This document shows positions 1-8,141 of a stretch of DNA of 64,000 bases, piece by piece. The notes under the pieces were generated by a model. It was not told where the DNA came from, made no database searches, and saw only the letters and a program-made list of their open reading frames with translations. Both the position numbers and the translations under genes were made by a program. The DNA lies in assembly GCA_031292145.1 (NCBI GenBank), contig JARLHR010000026.1, positions 44,303 to 108,302 of the forward strand, given 5' to 3'. Every line of letters starts with the position of its first letter. Positions within the stretch are counted from its first letter, which is position 1. Source of the stretch: Clostridium sp. (lineage in GTDB: Bacteria; Bacillota; Clostridia; Clostridiales; Clostridiaceae).

Positions 1-867
1 AGTCTTCTTTATAGACCAACTTTAGCAGAAGAATCAGAAGAAAAATCGGATGTATCATTTGAATTTTATACCTCTAGGGAAGATTTCATTGAAAATGTAA
101 AGAAGGCCAAGGAACATATCTTAGCTGGAGATATTTTTCAAGTTGTATTGTCTCAACGAATGAAATGCGCAACTGAAAAATCGTATTTAGAAATTTATAG
201 AAGGCTTAGAGAAGTAAATCCATCACCTTTTATGTTTCTAATAGATTATGATGAATATCAAGTAGTAGGGTCATCGCCAGAAAGTTTGGTGTCAGTTAAG
301 AATGGAAAAGTTATAACTAATCCAATAGCTGGTACAAGGAAAAGGGGAGAAACTCCTGAGATTGATAGCTTCCTTGAAAAAGAGCTTATGGAGGATAAAA
401 AGGAACTTGCAGAACATGTTATGCTTGTGGATCTTGGAAGAAATGATATAGGGAAGATAAGTAAAATTGGAACAGTTAATGTAAGTGATTTTATGAAGGT
501 TGAAAAATTCTCTCATGTAATGCATATAACAACAAAAGTTGTTGGAGATATTGAAGAAAGCAAAGATGGATTTGATGCTTTAGCGGCTTGTCTTCCAGCT
601 GGAACTGTATCTGGTGCACCTAAGATAAGAGCTATGGAAATTATTGAAGATCTCGAAGGCTGCAAACGGGGCATTTATTCAGGTGCAGTAGGTTATTTCA
701 CATATGGTGGAGATACGGAAATGGCAATAGCTATAAGGACGCTAATATTAAAAGATAAAATTGCTTATCTTCAAGCTGGGGCTGGAATCGTATATGATTC
801 TGTGCCAGAAAAGGAATTTGAAGAAATTCAAAATAAACTAATGGTTATAAAGGAGGTATTAAGATGA
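1..867 (+). CDS. trpE: Anthranilate synthase component I (TrpE), 5' truncated by window edge
   Basis: Chorismate-utilising subunit that makes anthranilate from chorismate with ammonia supplied by TrpG, the first step of tryptophan synthesis. The open frame runs from base 1, so the N-terminal part, including any feedback-inhibitor site, lies outside the window; the first Met at 148 is internal. The visible part is the chorismate-binding core: GDIFQVVLSQR, NPSPFMFL, NPIAGTRKRG, EHVMLVDLGRNDIG, FSHVMH and PAGTVSGAPKIRAMEII. The PIAGT motif, rather than the PIKGT of aminodeoxychorismate synthase, supports anthranilate synthase. The stop overlaps the trpG start by four bases (ATGA), indicating translational coupling. 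Its leader and promoter cannot be seen. Confidence 0.95.
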   Translation, partial: SLLYRPTLAEESEEKSDVSFEFYTSREDFIENVKKAKEHILAGDIFQVVLSQRMKCATEKSYLEIYRRLREVNPSPFMFLIDYDEYQVVGSSPESLVSVKNGKVITNPIAGTRKRGETPEIDSFLEKELMEDKKELAEHVMLVDLGRNDIGKISKIGTVNVSDFMKVEKFSHVMHITTKVVGDIEESKDGFDALAACLPAGTVSGAPKIRAMEIIEDLEGCKRGIYSGAVGYFTYGGDTEMAIAIRTLILKDKIAYLQAGAGIVYDSVPEKEFEEIQNKLMVIKEVLR

Positions 868-1451
868 TTGCTTTAATTGATAATTACGATTCTTTTACAT
901 TTAATTTATATCAATATTTAAGTGAATTTGCAGAAACAAAAGTATTTAGAAATGATGAAATAACTATAGAAGAGTTAGAGAAATTAAACCCAAAAGGAAT
1001 AGTAATATCTCCAGGACCAGGTGTTCCAGAGGATGCAGGTATTTCAATAGAAGTCATAAAACAATTAGGTCCTAAGATACCTATTTTAGGAATATGTCTT
1101 GGCCATCAAAGTATCGGAGCAGCTTATGGTGGAAAAGTAGTTAGAGCTAATGAAATTTTCCATGGTAAGACTTCAAAGATTCAAGTAAAAGGAAAAGATA
1201 TATTTGAGGGAATTCCAAGAAAGCTTGATGTTATGAGGTATCATTCATTGATAGTTGAAAATAGTTCACTTCCAAACTGCCTTGAAGTTATAGCTGCAAC
1301 TGTTGAAAATAATGATATTATGGCACTTAAGCATAAGGAATATAATGTTTTTGGTCTTCAATTTCATCCGGAATCAATATATACACCAAAAGGTAAGCAT
1401 ATGATAGGAAATTTTGTAATCAATATTTGCAATGATAAATTAGAAGATTAA
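864..1451 (+). CDS. trpG: Anthranilate synthase component II, glutamine amidotransferase (TrpG)
   Basis: Class I glutamine amidotransferase that hydrolyses glutamine and channels ammonia to TrpE. All family landmarks are present: the N-terminal LIDNYDSFTFNLYQYL, the oxyanion turn SPGPGVPEDAG, the nucleophile-elbow Cys in GICLGHQSIG and the His-Glu pair in LQFHPESI. At 195 residues it has the normal single-domain length. The start is fixed by an AGGAGG site seven bases upstream and by the ATGA overlap with trpE. Genes of this family often also serve folate synthesis as PabA; here the position between trpE and trpD points first to tryptophan. Confidence 0.96.
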   Translation: MIALIDNYDSFTFNLYQYLSEFAETKVFRNDEITIEELEKLNPKGIVISPGPGVPEDAGISIEVIKQLGPKIPILGICLGHQSIGAAYGGKVVRANEIFHGKTSKIQVKGKDIFEGIPRKLDVMRYHSLIVENSSLPNCLEVIAATVENNDIMALKHKEYNVFGLQFHPESIYTPKGKHMIGNFVINICNDKLED

Positions 1452-1528
1452 TTTATATAAAAATTTAATTAATTTCACATACTAGTGGTAAGCAATAAAC
1501 AATAAAGATATTAAAAGGTGGGGTTAAA

Positions 1529-2536
1529 ATGACAATAGATAATGCTATTAAAAAACTAGTAGCTAAGGAAATTTTAACAGAAGATGATGTAAGAGATGTA
1601 ATAAATCAAATTATGAAGGGAGAAGCAACATCAGCTCAAATTGGAGGATTTTTAGTGGGTCTTAGGGTAAATGGAGAGACTCCAAGTCAAATTCTAGGTG
1701 CTGTTAAAGCTTTAAGAGATAATTTTATTCCAGTAGAAATAGAAAATCCTAAACATTTAATTGATACTTGTGGAACTGGCGGAGATGGGGCAAAGACTTT
1801 TAATATTTCTACTGCAGTTGCGATAGTTGCGGCAAGTGGAGGTGCTAAGGTAGCCAAACATGGAAACCGTGCTGTTTCAAGTAAGAGTGGAAGTGCTGAT
1901 GTGCTTACAGAACTTGGTATAAAAATTGATTTTGATGAAAAGCAAAGTAGAAAAATAATTCAGGAAAATGGAATGGCATTTTTATTTGCACCAAAATATA
2001 ACGGAGCAATGAAAAATGTTGCAAATGAAAGAAAAGAGATTGGTACAAGGACTATATTCAATATAATAGGACCTCTTTCTAATCCAGCACCAATTACTGG
2101 TCAGCTTTTAGGGGTATATGATAAGTCTTTAGTTCAGCCTATTGGGGAGGCATTATTAAATTTAGGATTAAATAGGGCAATGGTTGTTTGTGGAGATGAT
2201 GGATTAGATGAAATAACAACAACAACTACCACAAATGTATGTGAAATTAAGAATGGGGAAATTAAAACTTATAAATTAGATCCAGAAAAATTCGGATTTA
2301 AGAAAGCAGATTTAGAGGATATAAAAGGCGGAGATGCCAAAGAAAATTCAAAGATAATCTTAAATGTACTAAAAGGTGAAATAGGTGCACCTAGAGATAT
2401 CGTGGTTTTGAATGCAGGAGCAGCACTTTATGTAGCAGAACTTGCTGATTCATTAGAAGAAGGTATTAAAAAAGCTAATGAACTTATAGATTCAGGAACT
2501 GCATATAAAAAGTATAAGGAACTCGCAAGTTTATAA
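1529..2536 (+). CDS. trpD: Anthranilate phosphoribosyltransferase (TrpD)
   Basis: Transfers the phosphoribosyl group of PRPP to anthranilate. The 335 residues match the usual length of a stand-alone TrpD. Visible motifs are the PRPP-binding DTCGTGGDGAKTFNISTAVA loop, KHGNRAVSSKSGSADVL, the anthranilate-side NVANERKEIGTRTIFNIIGPL segment and GDDGLDE. A GGTGG-type ribosome site precedes the ATG. A 77-base gap separates it from trpG, with the same transcription direction. A dispersed repeat (2541-2667) sits between this gene and trpC, in the middle of what is otherwise a compact operon. Confidence 0.96.
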   Translation: MTIDNAIKKLVAKEILTEDDVRDVINQIMKGEATSAQIGGFLVGLRVNGETPSQILGAVKALRDNFIPVEIENPKHLIDTCGTGGDGAKTFNISTAVAIVAASGGAKVAKHGNRAVSSKSGSADVLTELGIKIDFDEKQSRKIIQENGMAFLFAPKYNGAMKNVANERKEIGTRTIFNIIGPLSNPAPITGQLLGVYDKSLVQPIGEALLNLGLNRAMVVCGDDGLDEITTTTTTNVCEIKNGEIKTYKLDPEKFGFKKADLEDIKGGDAKENSKIILNVLKGEIGAPRDIVVLNAGAALYVAELADSLEEGIKKANELIDSGTAYKKYKELASL

Positions 2537-2540
2537 GTAG

Positions 2541-2667
2541 ATAAGTGAGAGTCCAAATTTAATATTTGGTATCTCGAACTTAGTTAACTCGTCTATACGA
2601 GTTAACTTCCTTAGAAAATGATTTGGTGCGAATCACTTACTCAGTGAGCGCAGCGAGTCGAGTTTCC
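2541..2667. repeat. Dispersed structured repeat Q, long form, between trpD and trpC
   Basis: About 127 bp with higher GC than its surroundings and no reading frame. It has two ways to fold: AAGTGAGAGTCCAAAT near 2543 can pair with ATTTGGTATCTCGAACTT just downstream, or with ATTTGGTGCGAATCACTT about 100 bases later. Related copies lie at 49691-49817 (long form), 48134-48196 (short form) and 26909-26978 (short form, opposite strand). All end in GAGTTTC. Its position inside the trp operon means it is probably transcribed, so it may affect read-through or mRNA processing; that is inference. Confidence 0.75.
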
Positions 2668-2692
2668 CTAATAAAAAAATGAGGTGATTAGT

Positions 2693-3496
2693 TTGATTTT
2701 AGACGATATCGTAGCAAAGAAGAAAATTAGAGTTGATAAAAGAAAACATGAAATTCCAATAAAAGAATTAGAAAAACAAGCATTGCAAATAGTTAAATTT
2801 GAAACAGAATCAAATTATAAAAATCCGTTTAAATCTGCATTAACTAAAGATGGGTTATCTGTAATAGGCGAGTTTAAAAAAGCTTCTCCTTCAAAAGGAG
2901 TAATAGTAGAAAATTTTAATATAAAAGAAATATTAAATTATTACACTTATTTAGGTGTAGATGTATTTTCAATTTTAACTGAGGAAGATTTCTTTCTAGG
3001 GAGTGATGAATATCTTAAGAAAATAAAAAAGATTTCTCATACTCCAATTCTTAGAAAAGATTTTATAATAGATTTTTATCAAATTTATGAAGCTAAGATT
3101 ATAGGGGCTAGTGGAATCTTACTTATAGTAAGTGTTTTAGGTGATAAGCTAGGAGAATTTTATAAAGAAGCTAAAAAATTTAATTTAGAGCCTTTAGTAG
3201 AAGTTCATAATAAAGAAGAACTTGATTTAGCGTTAAAATATGATTGTGAGATTATTGGAATTAATAATAGAGATTTAAAAACATTTAATGTAACACTGGA
3301 TACTACCAAAGAGCTTATTAATTATATTCCAAAAGGCAAGGTTATTGTAGCTGAAAGTGGAATTATGAGTATTGAAGATTTAAAAACAATAAAAGAATTT
3401 GGAGTAGATGGGGCTTTAATTGGAGAATTATTTATGAGAAACATAGATAATCAAGAATTTAAAACTAAATATAAGGAGTTCAAAATAAAGAATTAG
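2693..3496 (+). CDS. trpC: Indole-3-glycerol phosphate synthase (TrpC)
   Basis: Closes the indole ring from 1-(2-carboxyphenylamino)-1-deoxyribulose 5-phosphate. I place the start at a TTG at 2693, giving the typical N-terminus MILDDIVAKKK. The upstream in-frame GTG at 2684 overlaps the GAGGTG ribosome site. TIM-barrel signatures are visible: IGEFKKASPSKGVI with the active-site Lys, ILTEEDFFLGS, ILRKDFIID, EVHNKEEL, IGINNRDLKTF and VAESGI. The length of about 267 residues is normal for a monofunctional enzyme, and trpF is separate here. Confidence 0.95.
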   Translation: MILDDIVAKKKIRVDKRKHEIPIKELEKQALQIVKFETESNYKNPFKSALTKDGLSVIGEFKKASPSKGVIVENFNIKEILNYYTYLGVDVFSILTEEDFFLGSDEYLKKIKKISHTPILRKDFIIDFYQIYEAKIIGASGILLIVSVLGDKLGEFYKEAKKFNLEPLVEVHNKEELDLALKYDCEIIGINNRDLKTFNVTLDTTKELINYIPKGKVIVAESGIMSIEDLKTIKEFGVDGALIGELFMRNIDNQEFKTKYKEFKIKN

Positions 3497-3601
3497 TATT
3501 TTAAAAATTTAGCATAGAAATGCACGTGAAGGAATCACAGAGAATACAATCTCAAATTATTACTTCATGATCTATAATTAAAAGTTATATGAGGATTAAA
3601 T

Positions 3602-4297
3602 ATGATTAAAATTAAAATATGCGGAATAACTAATGAAAAAGAAATAGAATATTTAAATATTCTAAAACCAGAATATATAGGGTTTGTTTTTGCAAAAAGT
3701 AAAAGGCAGGTAAATGGTAAAATTGCAAAAGAATTATCTAATAATTTAGACAAAGAAATAAAAACAGTTGGGGTATTCAAAGATAATTCAATTGATGAGA
3801 TTTTAGAAGTGATGAAGGAAGTACAGTTAGATATTATTCAACTTCATGGAAAAGAAGATGAAAACTATATAAATTATTTAAATGAAAATTTGAAAAAGTC
3901 AACAAAGATATGGAAAGCGTTATCCATAAAGGATATTGAAAATGTCAAAAACTATACTTCAAATAATTATTCAGAAACAAATAGGTTAATTGATAATTTT
4001 CTTATAGATGGAGATAATCCAGGAAGTGGAGAGACATATTCATTAGAAAATATAAGTAAATATTTTGATGAATATTATAAGCTAATAAATTTAGAGAATT
4101 CTAATACTAATGAAAATAACTTTTTTTTAGCTGGAGGAATTACACCTGAAAATGTTATAGAAAGAATAATTAAAGCTAATCCTATAGGTATAGATGTTTC
4201 ATCAGGTGTAGAAATTATAGATGAAAAAGGAAACAGAACAAAATCCTTTGAAAAGATGAAAAGTTTAATTGAAGAAGTTAGAACTATAAACAATTAA
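3602..4297 (+). CDS. trpF: Phosphoribosylanthranilate isomerase (TrpF)
   Basis: Performs the Amadori rearrangement of phosphoribosylanthranilate. The N-terminus IKICGIT carries the catalytic Cys; other landmarks are PEYIGFVFAKSKRQV, VGVF, QLHGKED, the catalytic Asp in FLIDGDNPGSGETY, LAGGITPENV and GIDVSSGVE. At 231 residues it is somewhat longer than many TrpF proteins, the extra length lying around residues 115-180, between the KALSI strand and LAGGIT. An AUGAGGA-type ribosome site lies just upstream. The 105-base gap after trpC holds no recognisable gene. Confidence 0.94.
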   Translation: MIKIKICGITNEKEIEYLNILKPEYIGFVFAKSKRQVNGKIAKELSNNLDKEIKTVGVFKDNSIDEILEVMKEVQLDIIQLHGKEDENYINYLNENLKKSTKIWKALSIKDIENVKNYTSNNYSETNRLIDNFLIDGDNPGSGETYSLENISKYFDEYYKLINLENSNTNENNFFLAGGITPENVIERIIKANPIGIDVSSGVEIIDEKGNRTKSFEKMKSLIEEVRTINN

Positions 4298-4324
4298 CTG
4301 AATTAAAGAAAGGTTGGGAAAGCA

Positions 4325-5500
4325 ATGGAAGGTAGATTTAATGAATTTGGGGGACAATATGTTCCAGAGACTGTAATGAATGCTTTGATTGAGCTTGAAG
4401 ATGCTTACAAAAAAGTTATAGATGATAAAGAATTTATGGAAGAATATATGTATAATTTAAAATATTATACTGGAAGACCAAGCTCGCTATATTATGCTGA
4501 AAATATGACTAAGGACTTAGGAGGAGCAAAAATTTATCTAAAGAGAGAAGATTTAAATCATACAGGTGCTCATAAAATTAATAATGCCTTAGGTCAAATA
4601 CTTTTAGCTAAGAGAATGGGTAAGAAGAAAGTTATAGCTGAAACAGGTGCAGGACAACATGGTGTTGCAACTGCTACAATAGCAGCAAAATTTGGATTGG
4701 AATGTAAAGTATTCATGGGTGAAGAAGATATAAAAAGACAGGCTATGAATGTTAAGAAGATGGAACTTTTAGGTACAGAAGTAGTTCCAGTTCTAAATGG
4801 AGTAAGAACTTTAAATGATGCAGTAACGGAAGCAATAAGATATTGGGCTGCAAATGTAGAAGATACATTTTATGTTTTAGGAACAGCTGCTGGCCCTCAT
4901 CCATATCCAACTATGGTTAGAAATTTCCAAAGAGTTATAGGTGATGAAGCAAGAAAGCAAATTTTAGAACTTGAAGGCAGACTTCCAGACTATATTTTAG
5001 CTCCAATTGGTGGTGGAAGTAATGCAATAGGAATCTTTTATCCATTTATTAAGGATAAGGAAGTTGGTCTTATTGGAGTTGAGGCGGCTGGTAAAGGTAT
5101 TGAAACTGGAGAACATGCAGCTACTATTACAAAAAGAGAAAAAGGAATTTTACATGGAATGTTAAGCTATGTCCTTCAAGATAATGATGGTGGAGTGCTT
5201 GAAGCATATTCAATATCTGCAGGACTCGATTATCCAGGAGTTGGACCAGAACATGCATATTTAGCAGATACTAACAGAGCTGAGTATGTAGGTATAACAG
5301 ATGAAGAAGCAGTACGCGATGGGTTTATGTATTTAACAAAAATTGAAGGAATAGTACCAGCACTTGAATCATCCCATGCTGTTGCTTATGCTAAAAAATT
5401 AGCACCAACGTTAAGTGCCGATAAAATTATAATTATTAATATTTCAGGGAGAGGAGATAAAGATATGGATGCTGTGCTTGCATATCTAGGTGAAAAATAA
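4325..5500 (+). CDS. trpB: Tryptophan synthase beta chain, first copy (TrpB)
   Basis: PLP enzyme that condenses indole with serine. The PLP lysine is K84 in the [11 protein letters not shown] motif; GAGQHGVAT, the phosphate-binding GGGSNAIG, and PGVGPEHA are all present. At 391 residues it is a TrpB1-type subunit that works with TrpA. The stop overlaps the trpA start (TAATG), so the two are coupled. A second, closely similar trpB lies just after trpA; this first copy is the one arranged for an obligate TrpA-TrpB complex. Confidence 0.97.
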   Translation: MEGRFNEFGGQYVPETVMNALIELEDAYKKVIDDKEFMEEYMYNLKYYTGRPSSLYYAENMTKDLGGAKIYLKREDLNHTGAHKINNALGQILLAKRMGKKKVIAETGAGQHGVATATIAAKFGLECKVFMGEEDIKRQAMNVKKMELLGTEVVPVLNGVRTLNDAVTEAIRYWAANVEDTFYVLGTAAGPHPYPTMVRNFQRVIGDEARKQILELEGRLPDYILAPIGGGSNAIGIFYPFIKDKEVGLIGVEAAGKGIETGEHAATITKREKGILHGMLSYVLQDNDGGVLEAYSISAGLDYPGVGPEHAYLADTNRAEYVGITDEEAVRDGFMYLTKIEGIVPALESSHAVAYAKKLAPTLSADKIIIINISGRGDKDMDAVLAYLGEK

Positions 5501-6276
5501 TGAATAGAATAGATGTATCATTTAATAAAGTGAAAGAAAATAATGAGAAAGCTCTTATACCATTTGTAACATGTGGAGCAGACTTTACAGTTGAAGAAAC
5601 AGCTGATTTGGTAATTGAATTAGAAAAAGAGGGAGCAACTGTAGTTGAAATAGGAATACCTTTTAGAGATCCTCTTGCTGATGGTCCAGTAATACAAAAT
5701 GCATATACAAAAGCTCTTGCTAATGGAACAAAGGTAAAAGATATATTTAGATGTGTCGAATTAATAAGAGAAAAGTCAGAAGTTCCAGTCGTACTAATGG
5801 TTTATTTTAATGTTATATATTTTAAGGGATTAGAAAATTTCATTAAAGATGCGGCAAAAAGCGGTGTAGATGGTCTTATAGTTCCAGATGTTCCTCTTGA
5901 AGAAAGAGGAGAAATTAATGAAATCTGTGAAGCTAATGGAATTTATTTAATTCCATTAGTAGCTAGAACATCAAAAGATAGAATAGCTGCTATAACTAAA
6001 GATGCCAAAGGGTTTGTATATTGTGTATCTACAAATGGAACAACAGGTGAAAGAACAACTTTAGATAGTGGAACCCATGAATATTTAGATGAAGTTAGAA
6101 AAATAGTAGATATCCCAATGTGCATTGGTTTTGGAATTTCTTCAAAGGAAGTTGTAAAAGAAGTAAAAGATTATTGCGATGGGGTAATCGTAGGTAGTGC
6201 AATAGTCAAGAGAATGGCAGAAGGTAAGCAGGCAGTAATTGATTTTGTGAAAGATTTAAAAGAGGGATTTAAATAA
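5500..6276 (+). CDS. trpA: Tryptophan synthase alpha chain (TrpA)
   Basis: Splits indole-3-glycerol phosphate into indole and glyceraldehyde 3-phosphate. The catalytic Glu and Asp lie in VVEIGIPFRDPLADGPVIQ. Further landmarks are GVDGLIVPDVPLEE, the phosphate-binding FVYCVSTNGTTGER and IGFGISSKE. The 258 residues are a normal length. It is followed by 148 bases without a gene and then the second trpB, so the array reads trpB-trpA-trpB. Confidence 0.97.
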   Translation: MNRIDVSFNKVKENNEKALIPFVTCGADFTVEETADLVIELEKEGATVVEIGIPFRDPLADGPVIQNAYTKALANGTKVKDIFRCVELIREKSEVPVVLMVYFNVIYFKGLENFIKDAAKSGVDGLIVPDVPLEERGEINEICEANGIYLIPLVARTSKDRIAAITKDAKGFVYCVSTNGTTGERTTLDSGTHEYLDEVRKIVDIPMCIGFGISSKEVVKEVKDYCDGVIVGSAIVKRMAEGKQAVIDFVKDLKEGFK

Positions 6277-6424
6277 AGTTAAGCAGTAAATAGCAATAGG
6301 CAGTAAATTTTAAGGGGATAATTAATATATAGATAAATTAAGCTTTAAGAAAATGGTTTTTATGAATTTATAAAAGCATTTTTATTAAATGCTGAATGAA
6401 TAGGTATGAAAGAAGGTAACGATT

Positions 6425-7603
6425 ATGAGTTGTAGATTTAATGAATTTGGAGGACAATACGTTCCGGAAAATGTGTTAAAAGCTTTAAATGAATTAGAAG
6501 AAGAATATGAAAAAGCAAAATGTGATGAAAAATTTATCAAAGAATATAATTATTATTTAAATTATTACACAGGTAGGCCAAGCCCGCTATATTATGCAGA
6601 AAATATGACAAGAAATTCAGGTGGTGCCAAGATTTATTTAAAAAGGGAAGATTTAAATCATACAGGTGCTCACAAAATTAACAATGCTATTGGGCAAGTA
6701 TTATTAGCTAAAAGGATGGGAAAGAAGAAAATAATAGCTGAAACCGGAGCTGGGCAGCATGGAGTCGCTACTGCAACAGTTGCAGCTAAGTTTGGAATGG
6801 AATGTAAAATATTCATGGGTGAAGAAGACATGAAAAGGCAAGCCTTGAATGTTAAGAAGATGGAGCTTCTTGGGGCAGAAGTAGTTCCAGTATTAAGCGG
6901 TATGAGAACATTAAATGATGCAGTTAATGAGGCAATAGAATATTGGGCAAATAACGTAGAAGATACCTTTTATCTTCTTGGCTCAGCAGTTGGACCACAT
7001 CCATATCCAACTATAGTTAAAGATTTTCAAAGAGTAATTGGAGATGAAGCTAGAGAACAAATTTTAAAATTGGAAGGACGATTACCAGATTATGTTTTAG
7101 CTGCTGTTGGTGGAGGAAGTAATGCTATTGGAATATTTACAGCTTTCATAGATGATAAAAAAGTAAAACTTATAGGTGTTGAAGCTTCAGGTAAAGGTAT
7201 TGACACCGATCTTACTGCAGCTACCATAACAAAAGGCGTAAAAGGTGTAATCCATGGAATGATGACTTATGTACTTCAAGATAAAGAGGGCAACATTGCT
7301 GAAGCATATTCTATTTCAGCAGGTCTTGATTATCCAGGGGTTGGGCCGGAACATGCATATTTAGCAGATACTAAGAGAGCAGAATATGTATGCATTAATG
7401 ATGAAGAAGCCATAGATGCGTTTCTTGATTTAACTAAGATAGAAGGTATAGTACCTGCAATAGAATCATCTCATGCTCTTGCTTATGCTAAAAAGCTAGC
7501 ACCGACTTTAGATAAAGATAAAATTATAATTGTAAATTTGTCAGGAAGAGGAGACAAAGATATGGATTCCATAATTTCATATCTTGAAAAAAATAATAAA
7601 TAA
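6425..7603 (+). CDS. trpB: Tryptophan synthase beta chain, second copy (TrpB paralogue)
   Basis: Second TrpB of 392 residues, alignable with the first copy along its entire length with no gap in the first 300 residues. The PLP lysine K84 in [28 protein letters not shown] and PGVGPEHA are all kept, so it looks active. It is TrpB1-like rather than the divergent TrpB2 class, which points to a local duplication. It may give extra beta subunit for indole salvage, or merely be a recent duplicate. It is preceded by its own ribosome site (AAGGTAACGATT). Confidence 0.95.
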   Translation: MSCRFNEFGGQYVPENVLKALNELEEEYEKAKCDEKFIKEYNYYLNYYTGRPSPLYYAENMTRNSGGAKIYLKREDLNHTGAHKINNAIGQVLLAKRMGKKKIIAETGAGQHGVATATVAAKFGMECKIFMGEEDMKRQALNVKKMELLGAEVVPVLSGMRTLNDAVNEAIEYWANNVEDTFYLLGSAVGPHPYPTIVKDFQRVIGDEAREQILKLEGRLPDYVLAAVGGGSNAIGIFTAFIDDKKVKLIGVEASGKGIDTDLTAATITKGVKGVIHGMMTYVLQDKEGNIAEAYSISAGLDYPGVGPEHAYLADTKRAEYVCINDEEAIDAFLDLTKIEGIVPAIESSHALAYAKKLAPTLDKDKIIIVNLSGRGDKDMDSIISYLEKNNK

Positions 7604-7654
7604 GAACCTAGATTTTATAATTTCATATGGTGAGGACAATAAAATAAGATATAT

Positions 7655-8036
7655 AAAAGCCTGTGAAGAGAATAGTAGATAATAAAGCTTAGTGCAAAGG
7701 GAGTTCGAAAGTCTAGTGAGATTCGAATACTATAGATATTATTGAATGGGTCTTTGAGGTGACATTTTGAAATTCTTAAGAGTAGGAATGTACGGGAAGT
7801 CAGCCGTTAAAATGACAGTATATGAGAATGAGAAATAAAAGTTTTTAACCAATGTCAAGTTTATTAAGGTTAAATCGCATTACAATCTTATTGGTCGTAT
7901 CTGGAGAGGTATTTTATTAGGATAATATATTGGAATTAGATTACAATATATTGCCTTGATTAAATTAGAATTTGGGTGGCATAACGAGTCACTTCGTCCC
8001 AATATTTAGGATGAAGTGGCTCGTTTAATTTTTATT
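7655..8036 (+). promoter_or_regulatory. T-box leader RNA, Trp-specific (UGG specifier), with terminator
   Basis: Stem I starts with CCTGTGAAGA (7660-7669), which pairs with TCTTTGAGG (7751-7759). Between this helix and the next (ATAATA/TATTAT) lies an internal loop with the AGTAGA motif on the 5' side and GAATGGG on the 3' side. That places UGG (7747-7749), the Trp codon, at the specifier position, followed by a purine. The antiterminator T-box reads GGGTGGCATAACGAG; its UGGC (7977-7980) can pair with a tRNA ending GCCA, as expected for bacterial tRNA-Trp. A terminator follows: ACGAGTCACTTCGTCC pairs with GGATGAAGTGGCTCGT and ends in a T-rich tract. It controls the TrpG-TrpE fusion gene. Confidence 0.88.
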
Positions 8037-8141
8037 ATAGTTGTTTTAGTGGACAATTATAAATGAATTTAAACAAGTAATAAATATTTTGGGAAAAGTA
8101 ATAAAAAACAATGAAAAAATAGTTTTAGGAGGTCAAATTTA

